The position numbers and the translations under genes are program-made. From Fasciolopsis buskii (Eukaryota; Platyhelminthes; Trematoda; Plagiorchiida; Fasciolidae): DNA of 64,000 nucleotides. The notes beneath the pieces were generated by a model that worked only from the letters and a program-made list of their open reading frames with translations, was not told where the DNA came from and ran no database searches. Below are positions 1 through 11,895 of the stretch, piece by piece; the first letter of the stretch is position 1; every line of letters starts with the position of its first letter. The stretch is from positions 226,478-290,477 of the forward strand of contig LUCM01000151.1 in assembly GCA_008360955.1 (NCBI GenBank), given 5' to 3'.

Positions 1-3000
1 CCTGAAGTGGGCCGGTTTCAATGATATATGTGCCAACGGCGATTGAAATGGGACAACAAAGAGATATCAGCTCTAGAGTTTAGGCTTTTTAGAATGACTG
101 AGAGAATCATGACAGTTTTCGGAAGCTGACCGGCGTTGCCGCAAAACGGCGACAAACATAGTTGCAATTAACCAGAAGAAATCAAATGGCACTGCTTTAA
201 ATTCATTTGTTATTTCGAAACAATTGCTTGTTTTATTGTGAAATCGAAATGGTCGTAAGCCAGATGTTGGGCATGAAGTTGAAAGTCAGATTTATGAAAT
301 TTATTTTAATACACATGGTGATAGCAACAAAATGAGGTTATTTCTGTTTGTCTGCTCTGTTTAGTGGCCCCATGAGAATACTAAAAATGTTTACAGAGGT
401 GGTCCTGATCGTTCAGTGATAAGCTGACCAGATCCGCCGCACATGCTTTCACCAATCGTTCCTATTGAATGCTTGAACGTAGCTGGTCAAAAATAAAATG
501 GGCTTTTTATGCGCACATTGCCGTGCCAGTTATGACCCAGTCCGTTATCTGATTTCAATCCTCGTCCGGTACAAAATCACTGACTATAATTTATATCTGT
601 GAGGTCGGTCATATTCATTGAAATAAATGATTTGAGCCAATTGTATGCGAAATTGTTTAGCCTTCTTTCGTGCAAAAATAATAAATGATAATATTTGTTT
701 TGTGTTGCAGTGAGTGATTTTTTTCTAAATAGAAACATGATACAATTCCCATCTAAGACATTTTGTGAAAAACAACGGAATTCGCATTTTGTTGTGCACT
801 TACAGACTTCCTGAAACCACGATTTCCGCGATCTACGACGAATCCACTTTCGATCGAGCGACCACGGAGAAAGGCAAGTTTTTGCGATAATTTTACAAAG
901 CAGAAGGCAAGATTTGCTGCAGTTGTGATACTAAGAGTGCGGCGAAAATTATTCCCAGTCTTTGCTGTCTCTTTATTGTGTACTGATTGACAATCTCGTC
1001 CATTTGCCCGTTGTGGAGCGGTATTGGTCAGTCCGTGTGGAAAACCAAGTAGATTCTGAATGCTTACGGCAGTGACCAACCCTGGTGTTCAAATATATTT
1101 TGCCGAATTGGCTAAAATATCTATGCGGTTGAGGAAATGCGCTAACTCTCGAGGGAATCAAATAACGTTGGCGGCCGAAAAAATCAAAGAAAAATTCATC
1201 ACACTTCTTCGTGTCTTATGATCACAAACATCTTTCTATCGAAGGGAGAGTAAGTAAGGCTTCATTGTGGAATAGGCACTAAAGGGCCCTAGTAACTAAG
1301 AGGAAGCACCTAGAATTTCTCGATCTAATGTTATTCGGCGCTAGCTACGCAAACGAATCCCAATATAGATAGCAATCTAATCATGGGTTTCGTTTTACCA
1401 GTCCTTGTGATCATAAATGGCACGAGGGATTTTTGTTTCCCAGCAAGGATACTGTGTACGCAGACACTCAGTTTTCCATCGGCAGTGGACCAAATTATTT
1501 TCAAAGGAAGATAACTAATGTTAGATAATTTTTTATTTAGTCTGAATATACCTTCTCATTTTTACTGTCTCTCCATCATAATGCCTCGAGTTTCATAGTA
1601 CGGAATATCAGCTGCCAATATTGCATCCCTTCTTTAACTGTCCGATTAGAAGAATGCATCTTTTGGCACTGACTTGTTCGTCAACGAAACGGAATGCCAA
1701 AATGTTAGGCCTAAAAAACGTGCGCATTGTTAACGAGTGAGTAGCTATGAAGATCACTACCTGGCGTGGTGAATAAAATGGATGACGCTAAGTTCTCAAA
1801 TACGGAGCTTTGTTTCCAATGCTCCGTGTGCTCACAGCCGCACGGACATTTGCACAAATGGACTAAAAATTGGACATTTATCCCCTCGTACGGCAGTCGT
1901 CTGTTGTTGTGTTTGTGTTTGTGTATACGTGTTAGAGAATGAAATGTGTGCGCAGGCATGAACCATCATGTCGGATGGAGATCCTTTATTGCCGTAGAGA
2001 ACGAGAACCTGATGACACTTTACTCCAATGAGAACTTTGATGTCAGTATAGCCTGAGGCCGGAGGGTCCAGAATGACTATCGGGAATTAAAACAGATAAA
2101 AGCGAATGAACCCAGTGTATCTGTAGTCTCGTGCCTGAGAAACAGTTTGAGATTTGTCACGTGCACTGGTAGTTAAACGAATTTCTGAATCCGTGCGTTC
2201 GATTACGAATCACGCTGCTCTTTTTCATCAGGAATAGAATAACTTTCTAATAGAGTAAGGAAGATGATTGATTACAACCAAAGAGAAACGATTACTGTGA
2301 TCAGTAAAATCATGACGTTGTTTGTTTGGGTAACGGGCTGCTGGAACAACTATGAAAATTAGTGGATGGGTTACAAGTGAAGGCTGTAAAAGGAAACCGT
2401 GCGGAGAAGGCAGTATCTACCATCGCTGTGACAGGTAACGAATCCCAAATGTCAGAAACGTTTCATAGTTACTTCTAAATCTTCAGAGTAGTTTTTGGTC
2501 TTCTATAAGTAATCCAAATAATTATAGGCGAATAGAAAGTGTCCAAAGAGTGGTACAAATCGGATATTTGTGCATTAATGTTTCTTTAACAAAAAAGAAA
2601 TCGGGGAAAATGTTTGTCATCACAACTCTTGTATGCAGTCTGCCTGACTCACATATGTGGTGTAGTCTATCAGAATGAACATTTTTGAAGAACAAGCTTG
2701 TTCCACATTCTCCCTGATTGGATTCAGCTTTGTGGTTTTTAATTAACAACATTTAGAAAGGGACCAAACCTCATCGTGTGAGATAGAAAACAATGTGCAA
2801 AAACTAACGTAATCTGTCCGAATAATTGTTGTTTTTATAAAGCAAACTGCTTATCATTGTCTGAGAGCATCACACGCATACGGTGTTTCTTGCACACTGT
2901 GTTGTTATGCGACGTGAACACGGTTTGGCTGCGACGACATTTTGGTTAGTTAGAAGCACAGAAGCAACGGATTGTCCGAAGTGTTTGTGTTTGACGAATC

Positions 3001-4692
3001 CGACTGCACTTTCCAGGTGAACCGGCATACAATTTTTGCAAATTTTATCTAGAAATCCGCTTATTCTCCTCAAAAAGTGAAATGTTTGTTTGCTCAATTT
3101 TTAATGTTCACAGTCATGTGTGCGGTTGCTTCATATTTCCCCATCTAACGAGATGTTTTCAAAAACTAGTTTCCTCAGGTTCAGGATACAAAGAAGTAGT
3201 ATTGTTTTGTATTGCATGATGAAAATCTACAATGTAAAATCTTACATTCCATTCAAAGTAACAAGGCCTGAGGTAGTTCTAAAGTAGGATACACGCTCCT
3301 CATCTGAGAGCAGAAATAAATCTTTTGATGGTTTCATTGTTGCAAAGCCAAATTCGGATAGTCAAGTTGCAATAAAAATTAACACAGAACAAGTGAATGA
3401 ATAGGAAAGGAGGAAAAATAATTCATCGTTTAAAAGATGAGTAATTCTGCTAGTCTTTTAGTGGAAAATTTTTCTCGTGCCTTGATGTGCCCATCGCACC
3501 ATTAGTTGACCGACTAGAAATGGAGAAACGCGGTTGGGGAACACATCCTTGGTGAAGATTATGCTCGTTTTTTTCACGTTCCCCGAAAAAACTGCCAAAG
3601 GGCAATAGATTAGGACAAGGTGAGGATGTGGTTCAACTAACGAAACGATGACAGTTTGTTCAGCGCCATGTTGCCATGGTTTACGATGTAGCGCGGTCTA
3701 GCGACGTGTTCTCTAGCTCTCTAACTATCGCACCACAAGTATACATATGGGACACAGCTTTGTTGCGGATAGTCAAGTGGTCCAGTCACATCCGATTACC
3801 AGATAAATCCGCGTTACAATGCTTGGTATCACTTATCACTATTACTCTTCGCTTTTATAGTATTTTTCAAGTGCATCGTGATTTGTTAGTTCGACATGAA
3901 TTACCGATAAAACGTATTTTTTCCATTATGCGTTCGCAAAGTCAGTCACATTTTGTTGGTTACTTGATATGACAAAAACAACGTAATCTTTGCCAGAAGT
4001 AAAGGGGCCCACATAAACTTACTTGTCCTGCATTCACAGTAGGTAAAGGATAGTTGTCTATTACCTGTCTAGCGCGAGGATCACACACGCAGTAAATGAT
4101 CAACATAAGTTGGCATGTGAGTTGGCCACACGAGGAGCGTCAAATGTCTGAAGGCCTGCTGGTATGATATTAGAACGACCTACTTCAGAGAAGCCTATGT
4201 GATCTGAGCACTTGAGAGCACCTATGGAAGAGTGTCTACTAGTATATGGTATCTTGCACTGATACGCTTAAGCTTGCACAAGGGCCTATAGCTGGAAAAT
4301 CGACACGCCCTGAGCGGAGTCGAAACTGTTAGCCGCTTTTAATGTGTCCTACTTATGCGTGGGTGGAAATCTCAAGCTTGACGACTTAAAAACCGTTTTA
4401 CAATAGTCGCTTCATTATGTCCAAAGAAGATAAAAGAAACGGAGTCGACGTGTAGACATTCAGTGCTTGAAGATATGTGAGATGAAATCTGTTTGGGTGT
4501 AATCTAACTGGGAGTGTGAATATAATTGAATTCTATTTGGATGATGGTAAATGGGTCACCCGGAGCCTCATAAGCTCACCACGAAATGAGAACATTTTAG
4601 CTCCAGATACCTAAGTTCAACACGAACAGTATTTCATAGTAGGAGAAAAACATTTTACTTCCATACTGCTTGCATTTCGAATATGCTTTTAG
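1..4692 (+). other. Presumed intron of the KCNQ gene (5' part of gene lies outside window)
   Basis: No channel exon could be recognised here. I looked for the S1-S6 segments, the GYGD selectivity filter and the helix A IQ-like motif and saw none in any + frame. Because the first recognised exon (4693) begins inside the cytoplasmic tail and follows a good splice acceptor, this stretch is best read as intron. Open frames on either strand here are short and protein-unlike. Small exons could have been missed by eye. Confidence 0.55.
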
Positions 4693-5092
4693 ATACACTG
4701 CCCACTAAGGCTGACCGCAATGAATCGTGCGATTTAACCGCTATTTCGTCTGCAAGAGAAAAACAAAGTGTGCCCCAAATGAACGATCCACCACGTCCTG
4801 TCTATTTGGTTACTCGTGGTTTGAGTGAGCGCAGCCAGCCAGTTATGTTGCACGAATCGCATCGAACAAACCAAGTCCACACCAGTTCCACAGAAAAGAG
4901 TCCCGCAGTTATTGAACGCCAACTAACGGAGAGAGAGAAAACCGCTATTCGTACCATCAGAAAAATGCGTTTCTTAGTAGCCCGGCGAAAATTCCGAGAG
5001 GCACTCAGACCGTACGATGTGAAAGATGTTATAGAACAATATTCAGCTGGTCATCTGGATATGTTGACTAGAGTGAAAATTTTGCAATCCAG
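4693..5092 (+). CDS. KCNQ: KCNQ/Kv7 potassium channel, internal exon (A-B linker, helix B, start of helix C)
   Basis: This exon encodes part of the cytoplasmic C-terminus of a voltage-gated K+ channel of the KCNQ (Kv7) family, tetrameric plasma-membrane channels that carry M-type current. The decisive stretch is its last ~57 residues. It contains a basic helix B with [13 protein letters not shown], then [20 protein letters not shown] and a helix C heptad start, which is almost the textbook KCNQ sequence. Helix B binds calmodulin in known members and basic residues in this area contribute to PIP2 regulation (family knowledge). The first ~80 residues are a polar, poorly conserved linker. The acceptor is the TTTTAG ending at 4692, after a pyrimidine-rich run. 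The ATG at 4683 lies inside that acceptor and is not a start. The donor is AG|GTGAGT after 5092, splitting an Arg codon (two bases here, one in the next exon). Helix A and the membrane domain are not in the window. Confidence 0.95.
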
Positions 5093-8000
5093 GTGAGTTC
5101 ATGGTATCACTGTGTAATGGTAAACAGGTTTTTATCACTGCCAAATAAAGTTTCGTTGAGATCGATAGCTATTGAAATCACTGACATACGTTAATTGAAC
5201 CCCAGCTCTAGCGCTAACCTCGTCCAAATTTTGCCAACCCATGGTGAAAACTAGCCGCATTAAATCACAAACAAAAAGTAATCATGCTGTGATCACAAAT
5301 GAGACTCGTCTCTTTAAAGCAAAGCTATGATTCTGTTGGAAACGTATCGTCAGCAAAGTTTGCGCAGAATTGTCATTCAGTAAGGGAGTCCGCAGCAATC
5401 ATTCGGAATGTGGTGTCGGATGATTGGACCATCGTCTAACGTTACTATCCAATAAATTTTTGACTGGCAGCCCTGTCAACCTAGTCACTGAAACATTCGG
5501 TTTGAATTGTTTCCCATCCTCACGTGGACTGTGCATACGGTGCGATGGTTATACTTAACAGCTTATTTGTCCTTTGTGTATTGACTTATTGGTGCGATTA
5601 CCTATACCGTTTTTAATTATAGATTTAGATGGATTATCGTTTTCCTTTCACACTAAAGAGCTAGTTCTCTCTGAGAAAGTAAACATTTGTGATTCCGGCG
5701 AGACTGCTAGGTATGACTATCTTAGATCCACAGCCCACCAGATGCACAAAATCACCTCATGGGAAGAACAAGTAATGCAACGATGAAATTCTTGCTTTTT
5801 GGCTTGTTTATCTCGTTGTGTTTTAGCCAAAATTGCACAAAGTTGAACAAATTAGCCTTTAATAACTTTTAGCTATAAAGGATCCACCATTTCGATTGAG
5901 ATTCTTATTACGGTCATTCTGGAAGAATCAAAAAGTTATTGGACAACGAAAGCAATTTGTGGGATGTAGTTTTTGACCGAAACATGCTCGCTGAATAAGT
6001 GACACTTGGAACAGAATAGGTGTTTTGTCACGCATGAGATTTCGTCGTCAACCGCAATGAAAGACTGAACGACATTTTTGGATAACGACCACGGCGGACG
6101 TAGTAATTTAGCCAATCGTTCCTTTGCTCAGACTCAAAGATTAAGAAACTGGATTGCCATTGATTTTGTTATTGGCATGCAATATTGTATGACTCACAGT
6201 ACCTCAAAGGTCACGCTGAAATCTACGTTCTTCATCTGTGTTCATGTTTTTCCAGAACCGCTACAAGTGTATATTTTTTGGTTCCCATCTTCGAACTACC
6301 TGATCAGTAGCTTCCCGTCTCCTTTAAAGGGTGATATCGAACGTGTTTTGTGTCGAAGGTGCGTTTGAGTTTTTGATTGGCTGACCAAAGGGAAAGAAGA
6401 GAAATAGTTTATACGTCAGAGCTTATGTATTGTTCCTGGAGCCTTGGAACACGGTAAATGTGATTAAGAATACTTGGAAATTGATGACTGTCAGAAAACA
6501 TCAACGACAGTTATTTGAAAAGTCACTGTTTGTTGCCACTCTGGTAAGCTTTGATGAGTAGACTAACGGGGGAAGCACCGTGATCTGATTGTACGGGAGT
6601 GGTTCAAGAACAAACAACAACAACAAAAACAAGAATATAAAGAATAACAAGAAAGGTCACAACACGACAAAAGAAGCAGTGTTGGAAGTGCTGAAGCCTT
6701 GTCGCAGATTAAATTGCTGCTTTCCCAATAAAGGCTATCTTACCGAGGGCAAAACTAAACAGAAAAAGAGGTCACCAATTAATCCGTTTAGTAGAGTCTA
6801 ATCGGCCCGCTGTGACCACAGGAAACAAAATCACGCGTGTTTAGTGACAGTTAGGCACGTGGTATATTCCACTCGGTAACTCACGGTGCGCATTAGAGAG
6901 ATCAGGTTTTTTAGTACTCTCAACAGGTGGTAAACGCCGTTCGCATCTGGAGATCCAGTTTCCGACAGAAGTTGACTCACGACTGTTGTTTCGTTTTGTC
7001 GTCTTAAGTAAAATGCAGACAAGTACTTGCATATTTAAAATTGGCAAGTAAGAATCATGATGAAACCGCCGATGCGTAGTCGATTTTTAATGCTTCACAA
7101 TATCCCCAGAATGATGGAAGTTTTTACATGTATGTCTGCATAAAACGTGTTTAAAACCTTTTTCGCACCGAGCAAAATTCAGAAAGTCATTGATGGTTGT
7201 CCTTTATGTCCAAAATGAGAGATATAGTTGAAATAAAAAATGTGTCATTATGCTGTTTTGTCAGTGATTTTAATATTGGCACTTCTATCGTGACGGTTAG
7301 AGTTTAGTGAATGTATTCACCAGTTGTTGTGATGTACTACTCCAAACACATGGTGCATATTAGAACCATCACGTCATTTTCCAAGTAATCCGTTTGTTAA
7401 AGTCTGCGAAATAAGAGCAGTAAACTGAGGCATTTCGGTTCCAATCTACAGTCAACAACCACAGATGACAATGGAAATTAGCGTGAAGATTCAGCTCCCT
7501 GAATTTTTCATGGCAGAAAAACCAAGTTCTTTAATGCTCTTTTGTTAGAACCAAGCGAAATATTTATTTTGTCTATCTACTCTGCGGCCCGGTTAAAATA
7601 TTGCCTGTATGCCAGTCACGACTGTCTTAAAAAAATTTGTGAAAATTCCACATGGGTTCTCTATCAGAAAACCGAGATTTCCATTACTATCTTTAAGTGA
7701 AAATTAATAATAATTGTACGGGTCATAAATGAATTTACAGCTGCTTTCAGGCCTAAATTGCAGTAATTTGACGAATTGGAGGACTTTATTTTGCTCTTTT
7801 GTGTTTTATTCAATATTTAGGTGTATATTAACTAATTACTGAAAATGCATATGTAAAGGTTTCGTTTATGCATGAATGTCGCACCAATATTCCAATGGAA
7901 AATGGTGCTTACTAGTTTGATCATTTTAGTCGTTAGGACTCAAGGAAAACTGTGTGATCATATCAATCCATGGTGTTTTTGATTGCGGAACATCAGCAAA

Positions 8001-9027
8001 GTAGAAACTGTAGCTGCAAACAAAAGCATGTCGGCCTCGAATCCAAGACCGTAAATGCAGGCAGTCTGATAGTGTTTATGCGATATGAATGCCAAAATGA
8101 CGTTTTAGGTTTCCTCATCAACCCCACTCAGTACTGCACACCCATCGAAGTTGTTTGTAAAGCAAGGAGCAATCTGACAGTCACGGGGTTAGTTTACCAT
8201 TATCGACAGCATTTTTTTAGTCAATAGAAAGCAGAAACTCACTCGTGTACTTCAGGTATAAAATAACGTTTATGCCTAAGCGTACGCACACACACACAAG
8301 CTTATGCAATTGGACCAAGTAAACTCGATCACTTAAAATTTACTAATCTTGTCGTTAATTCCGGGGGTTAGTCCGTTGATTGTGTTTTTATGATAATCTC
8401 ATACATGTCAGAACAGTTTTCGGACAGGAACATTTCGAAACAGCAAGAAGTACCGAATAAGGAAGTGGACAGTCGCTTCCTTCTTCACCGCCTGGCAGTT
8501 ACGTGAACACTGCCAGAAACATATGATCGACCATTACTTTGTATTGATGAATCGAGGTCAGGACCGTTAGAGGGCCTGGGCTGCCTTAAGAAAGAGAGGA
8601 TGAATCGCAACTGTCATGCAAAACAACGAACGCAAAAGTTTTATTGCAGGCATCACACAGTTTTTCTTTAAGTGCGAGAAGAATGCATACGTTTCTTGAA
8701 CTAGGATAGGCAGGCATCGTCACCATTTTTCGCTGGACACAGTAGACAGAAGAACAGCTTACAATTTAGAGCGGATTAAGTGTCAGAAAGAAAATCCCTG
8801 TTTTACAAAATCAGTCGAAATCCATCTTCAGTTCAAATGAATAACGGATTCTTACCTCCATTCGGAAAGAAGGTTCTTAAGTGACTTGCGTGAATTTTCG
8901 AACAATCACCTTGCCGCACACCTTTTAAATTGCTTAAATCTACAGGTCTAATGATGTGCCTCAACAGTTATAATCTGCTGTTTAAACTTTTTTGGCTGCA
9001 GCATGATCGCAATCCCTCTTTTTTCAG
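5093..9027 (+). other. KCNQ intron (3935 bp)
   Basis: Bounded by the donor GTGAGT at 5093 and the acceptor TTTTTTCAG ending at 9027. It contains an AAC-rich low-complexity patch near 6600-6650 and a short (CA)n run near 8287-8298. Open frames inside it (for example 6078-6368 and 7970-8227) show no recognisable domain or plausible splice framing, so I treat them as chance. Confidence 0.85.
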
Positions 9028-9124
9028 GCTGGATCAAATTTTGGGCAGACAAGGTAGTAAGTCTGAAGACGTTTACGATTCTCAGCAAAGTTTGGCCTCT
9101 AGAATAGTAAAGATTGAACACAAA
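9028..9124 (+). CDS. KCNQ: KCNQ/Kv7 potassium channel, internal exon (helix C end to helix D)
   Basis: A 97-bp exon between a strong acceptor (TTTTTTCAG) and the donor AAA|GTGAGT. Its first base completes the split Arg codon, and it then reads LDQILGRQGSKSEDVYDSQQ and continues to a KIEHK end. In KCNQ proteins helix C ends with a conserved (R)xDQIxGR stretch, followed by a variable loop and then helix D. This exon matches that order: the conserved DQILGR, a Ser/Asp-rich loop, and the start of a heptad-patterned helix (SLASRIVKIEHK). It ends in phase 0. Helices C and D form the subunit assembly domain of the family, so the exon belongs to the tetramerisation module. Confidence 0.93.
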
Positions 9125-11060
9125 GTGAGTTTGGCAAAATATATTTGCTGCGGGCTTCCATTTGCCATTTGTTGACGTGGAAAATGCTTCTATATTGTTT
9201 GGCCGAAGTTTAACGTACTTGTGCTTTGCACAGCAGGACAATGTAATTATCTGGACAGCTGTTGTGCTAGGAATAATTTAGTATTTCGCAGAAGTGCGAA
9301 AATTGTCATCGTATCGAAATAGGGTACACCGTCTTTTCATAAGATGTAAACAAATTTCTCGAATGAAATGAACAGCTTTTTTAGAAGACAGGTTATTTTT
9401 GTCCGACTTTTTGTATGTAAGGCATTTTTCAGTGCTGAGACGCATGAGGCTTTGGTCTGTTTCTTGCCACGCGTAAACAAAATTGAATGAAAATAGCGTA
9501 TTTGCCTGGTGGCTCCGCTTATGAAAAAATCCAAGTTAAAAAGGAAGTGAACGTGCATCCCATTCATTGTCGAATAATCTAACAGCCCTTGGCAGCAGGA
9601 GATTTATCGAATATGTTCCTGTGATCAGCTAATTAGCAAAGTTTCATGTGTAGCGAAGTAGTTCGTTTATCTTAAATTCATGATTCTAAATGTGTTTCTG
9701 GTAGGTGACGTGTCGAAACGGGAATTAAATTTTAGCATGTCAAATAAAATGGACGAGAGAGTAAGGCTAACCTAATAGTAGTTTGCTAAAAACGCGGCAA
9801 ACTTGCATAAAATCATCCTGAATGAAAATAACTGATTCTTGGAATCGGGGCCTATTTCTTCACTAATTACCAAACCGGATCACACCAACTGATTGGAATT
9901 CACTCATTATAAAGCCCACCCAGCGTGCTCAAACAGTCCGTTCAGATAGGACTAGAGGTAGTGTGCATGGCCTCCGGAATTCTGTGCCTGATTCTTGCTT
10001 GTTCACTTTGGGTATATAAAATGTTATAACACTACCAAATTACGGACAGCTATAAATTATTAGAATATTGCAATCGATCGGCTCTACTTTTAACATGATT
10101 TTTGTTTTGTAAAAATTTAATGAGAAGAACAAAAGTTTCGCTGTTGCAGATAGTCTGTTTTTTACTAGTTCGGGGATCATATGCAATACGCGCAACCACT
10201 CAACTAGGATTACACGGACGAAAATGTCCTCATCCTTGCATTCATTTTTCCTCATAAAATAGGAGACTGTGCATGTGCAAGTTATAAATCTTCTATTCAG
10301 TCACAAAACATCTTGCTCTTGTCTTGTTTGTACATGTGAAAAATATCGGGAAGTCCTTTGCCTTTGCTACACAGCCACGGAAAAATATGCGCTTTCTAGG
10401 TTTCCACACTCGGCAAACGTTAGCCAAGTTCGCCGGAGGACATGCCCTGGAGTTACAGAAATGCAGATAATCGATTTGTATTTTGAGCGGACTGTTAAAC
10501 AAAAAACACCCTCAGTTTGCAGGCAGTTGGGATAAAAAACGAGGGAAACCCGTTTACACCTGACTGTTTTATGCACTGCTTTTAAGAAAAAACAACAACT
10601 GGAGAGCAAATAACTAATTCGCCAAGTTCAATCAGGTATGTACTACTTGAAGTTTCAAGATGCGCAATAACTTCGATGACTTTTTATTGGGAGGAAAACA
10701 TTGCTGCAATGTTACTTGGTTTTCTGTCGTACAATAAGTTATACAATTTGTCTGGTTTTCCAGTAGACAAAGGAACTTCAGTCAAATTGACAGTCTAGCA
10801 AGCAAACATTCGAGGAAGCCAAATGGGACATTCATGATTGGCTGGTGTTATGTTTATCAAAGCGCTGCTCTCATTTTCGTGAAATGTTGCAGTGCTTGGT
10901 CTGTGGCTTTCAGGTCATTTCACAGTCAAAGTAACGTTTGCATATGGTTAGAAAAAGTACAAGAATCGAGGACGGAATTTCATCATCAAAAATTGTTGCA
11001 AATTTTTAAATATTGTGTGTACCTATAATTCACAATTTGTTTGATTTCTGAAATCGACAG
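9125..11060 (+). other. KCNQ intron (1936 bp)
   Basis: Runs from the donor GTGAGT at 9125 to an acceptor ending CGACAG at 11060. The acceptor has a weak pyrimidine tract, but it is the only one that keeps the helix D frame. Several overlapping open frames on both strands around 10.27-10.61 kb show no domain and are treated as chance. Confidence 0.8.
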
Positions 11061-11187
11061 ATTGACGCGGTAGAGATGAAAATCGACCGACTATCCAGTA
11101 TGTACAAATCGGACCGGATGCAACGCTTACCACTCCCCGGGCCGGAATTTTGCTCAAACAAAAGATCGACATGTGACCAGTTAAACA
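11061..11187 (+). CDS. KCNQ: KCNQ/Kv7 potassium channel, internal exon (helix D coiled coil)
   Basis: A 127-bp exon in phase 0 at its start. It begins IDAVEMKIDRLSSMYKSDRM, which continues the heptad pattern from the previous exon (I/V/M/I/L at a/d positions). This corresponds to the family's helix D (xxxExKLDxLxxxY), the parallel four-stranded coiled coil that sets subunit assembly specificity. After the coil it turns Pro/Ser/Lys-rich. The donor is A|GTATGT after 11187, leaving one base for the next codon. Reading straight through the donor stays open, so an intron-retaining form would not stop at once. The intron is nevertheless preferred, because splicing joins the next Pro-rich exon in frame. 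Confidence 0.88.
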
Positions 11188-11234
11188 GTATGTTTTATTT
11201 GTTCACCTTAAAAGTTTGTTCTTCTTTGTTCCAG
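11188..11234 (+). other. KCNQ micro-intron (47 bp)
   Basis: Starts GTATGT and ends TTGTTCCAG, both near consensus. Removing it keeps the frame and joins the helix D exon to a tyrosine- and proline-rich segment. At 47 bp it is close to the minimum size of spliceosomal introns in flatworms, and strikingly small beside the 3.9-kb and 1.9-kb introns upstream. Confidence 0.75.
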
Positions 11235-11303
11235 AAATGGACTATGAGCATGCAAACATTCCTCCGTACCCATTTCCGCCTAATAATCTCCGATCTGGTC
11301 AGG
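11235..11303 (+). CDS. KCNQ: KCNQ/Kv7 potassium channel, internal exon (proline-rich post-coil segment)
   Basis: A 69-bp exon reading K/MDYEHANIPPYPFPPNNL/RSGQ. In vertebrate and insect KCNQ proteins the segment just after helix D is also Tyr/Pro-rich and variable, so position and composition fit, but there is no strong residue identity. It begins with two bases that complete the split Lys codon and ends with one base (donor G|GTAGGT after 11303). The call rests mainly on phase consistency with both neighbours and on good splice sites. Confidence 0.75.
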
Positions 11304-11362
11304 GTAGGTGTTTTTATCGTATACCACTGACGTTTTAATTGTCATTTCTTTATTTTGCAAAG
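11304..11362 (+). other. KCNQ micro-intron (59 bp)
   Basis: Begins GTAGGT and ends TTTTGCAAAG. The acceptor lacks the usual C before AG, but a long T-rich tract precedes it. The other nearby AG (ending 11370) would lead to an early stop, so this one is preferred. Confidence 0.7.
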
Positions 11363-11895
11363 CTCCACAGCCTTTCGGGTCATTTGAATTGCATTCTGCA
11401 AGAAACGTGCATCACAGAAAAAGTGATGGTCTTGATCTAATTGCTCAATCCTCTAAACCTGTTGAAATTTTAAGGACTACACTAAAACAAAGTTCCCTTG
11501 ATGAGACTTCTGCCACCCGAACGGAAATTGAACTAATGACGAAGACTCCACAGTATCGAGGAAATTTGATACGACGTCCTAAGGAAACGGACATCTCAGC
11601 TGGTGTAACCTCTTGTATTCCAACTAGAGCTTTGAGTCTTCGTACAATTGCCCCTGTCGCATCAATCCCAAAAGCAGTTAGTCCACTGAGGGGTAAAATG
11701 GAATTTGATGTGGAATTCAGGACAGCCGATGACAGTGGCCCGTATCCGATTGTCCAGCCACCCACATCTGCTCAACATACTCAACCTGCTAGTAGTACAC
11801 TGATCGGCTGGATCAACCAATTACCGATCGAATTACCCGAAAGTTTTACCGAATCTATCGATCGGACAGGACCAGATGATGCACATGAACAATAA
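11363..11895 (+). CDS. KCNQ: KCNQ/Kv7 potassium channel, last exon with stop codon
   Basis: The final coding exon: 177 codons after the split Ala codon, including the stop TAA at 11893-11895. It reads APQPFGSFELH onward and is polar, rich in Ser/Thr/Pro/Arg, with no transmembrane segment and no domain I recognise. Several RxxS/T sites are present. The C-terminus ends in an acidic segment (DRTGPDDAHEQ). In the family this distal tail is the least conserved part and carries phosphorylation and adaptor sites in some paralogues; none can be assigned here. The open frame of 195 codons begins upstream at 11308 only because the preceding intron happens to be open. Together the five exons encode 407 residues. 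Confidence 0.85.

Noticed and set aside
4683..4692. ATG at 4683 as a translation start
   Set aside because: It lies inside the splice acceptor (TGCTTTTAG) of a KCNQ internal exon. A protein starting here would lack the whole membrane domain.
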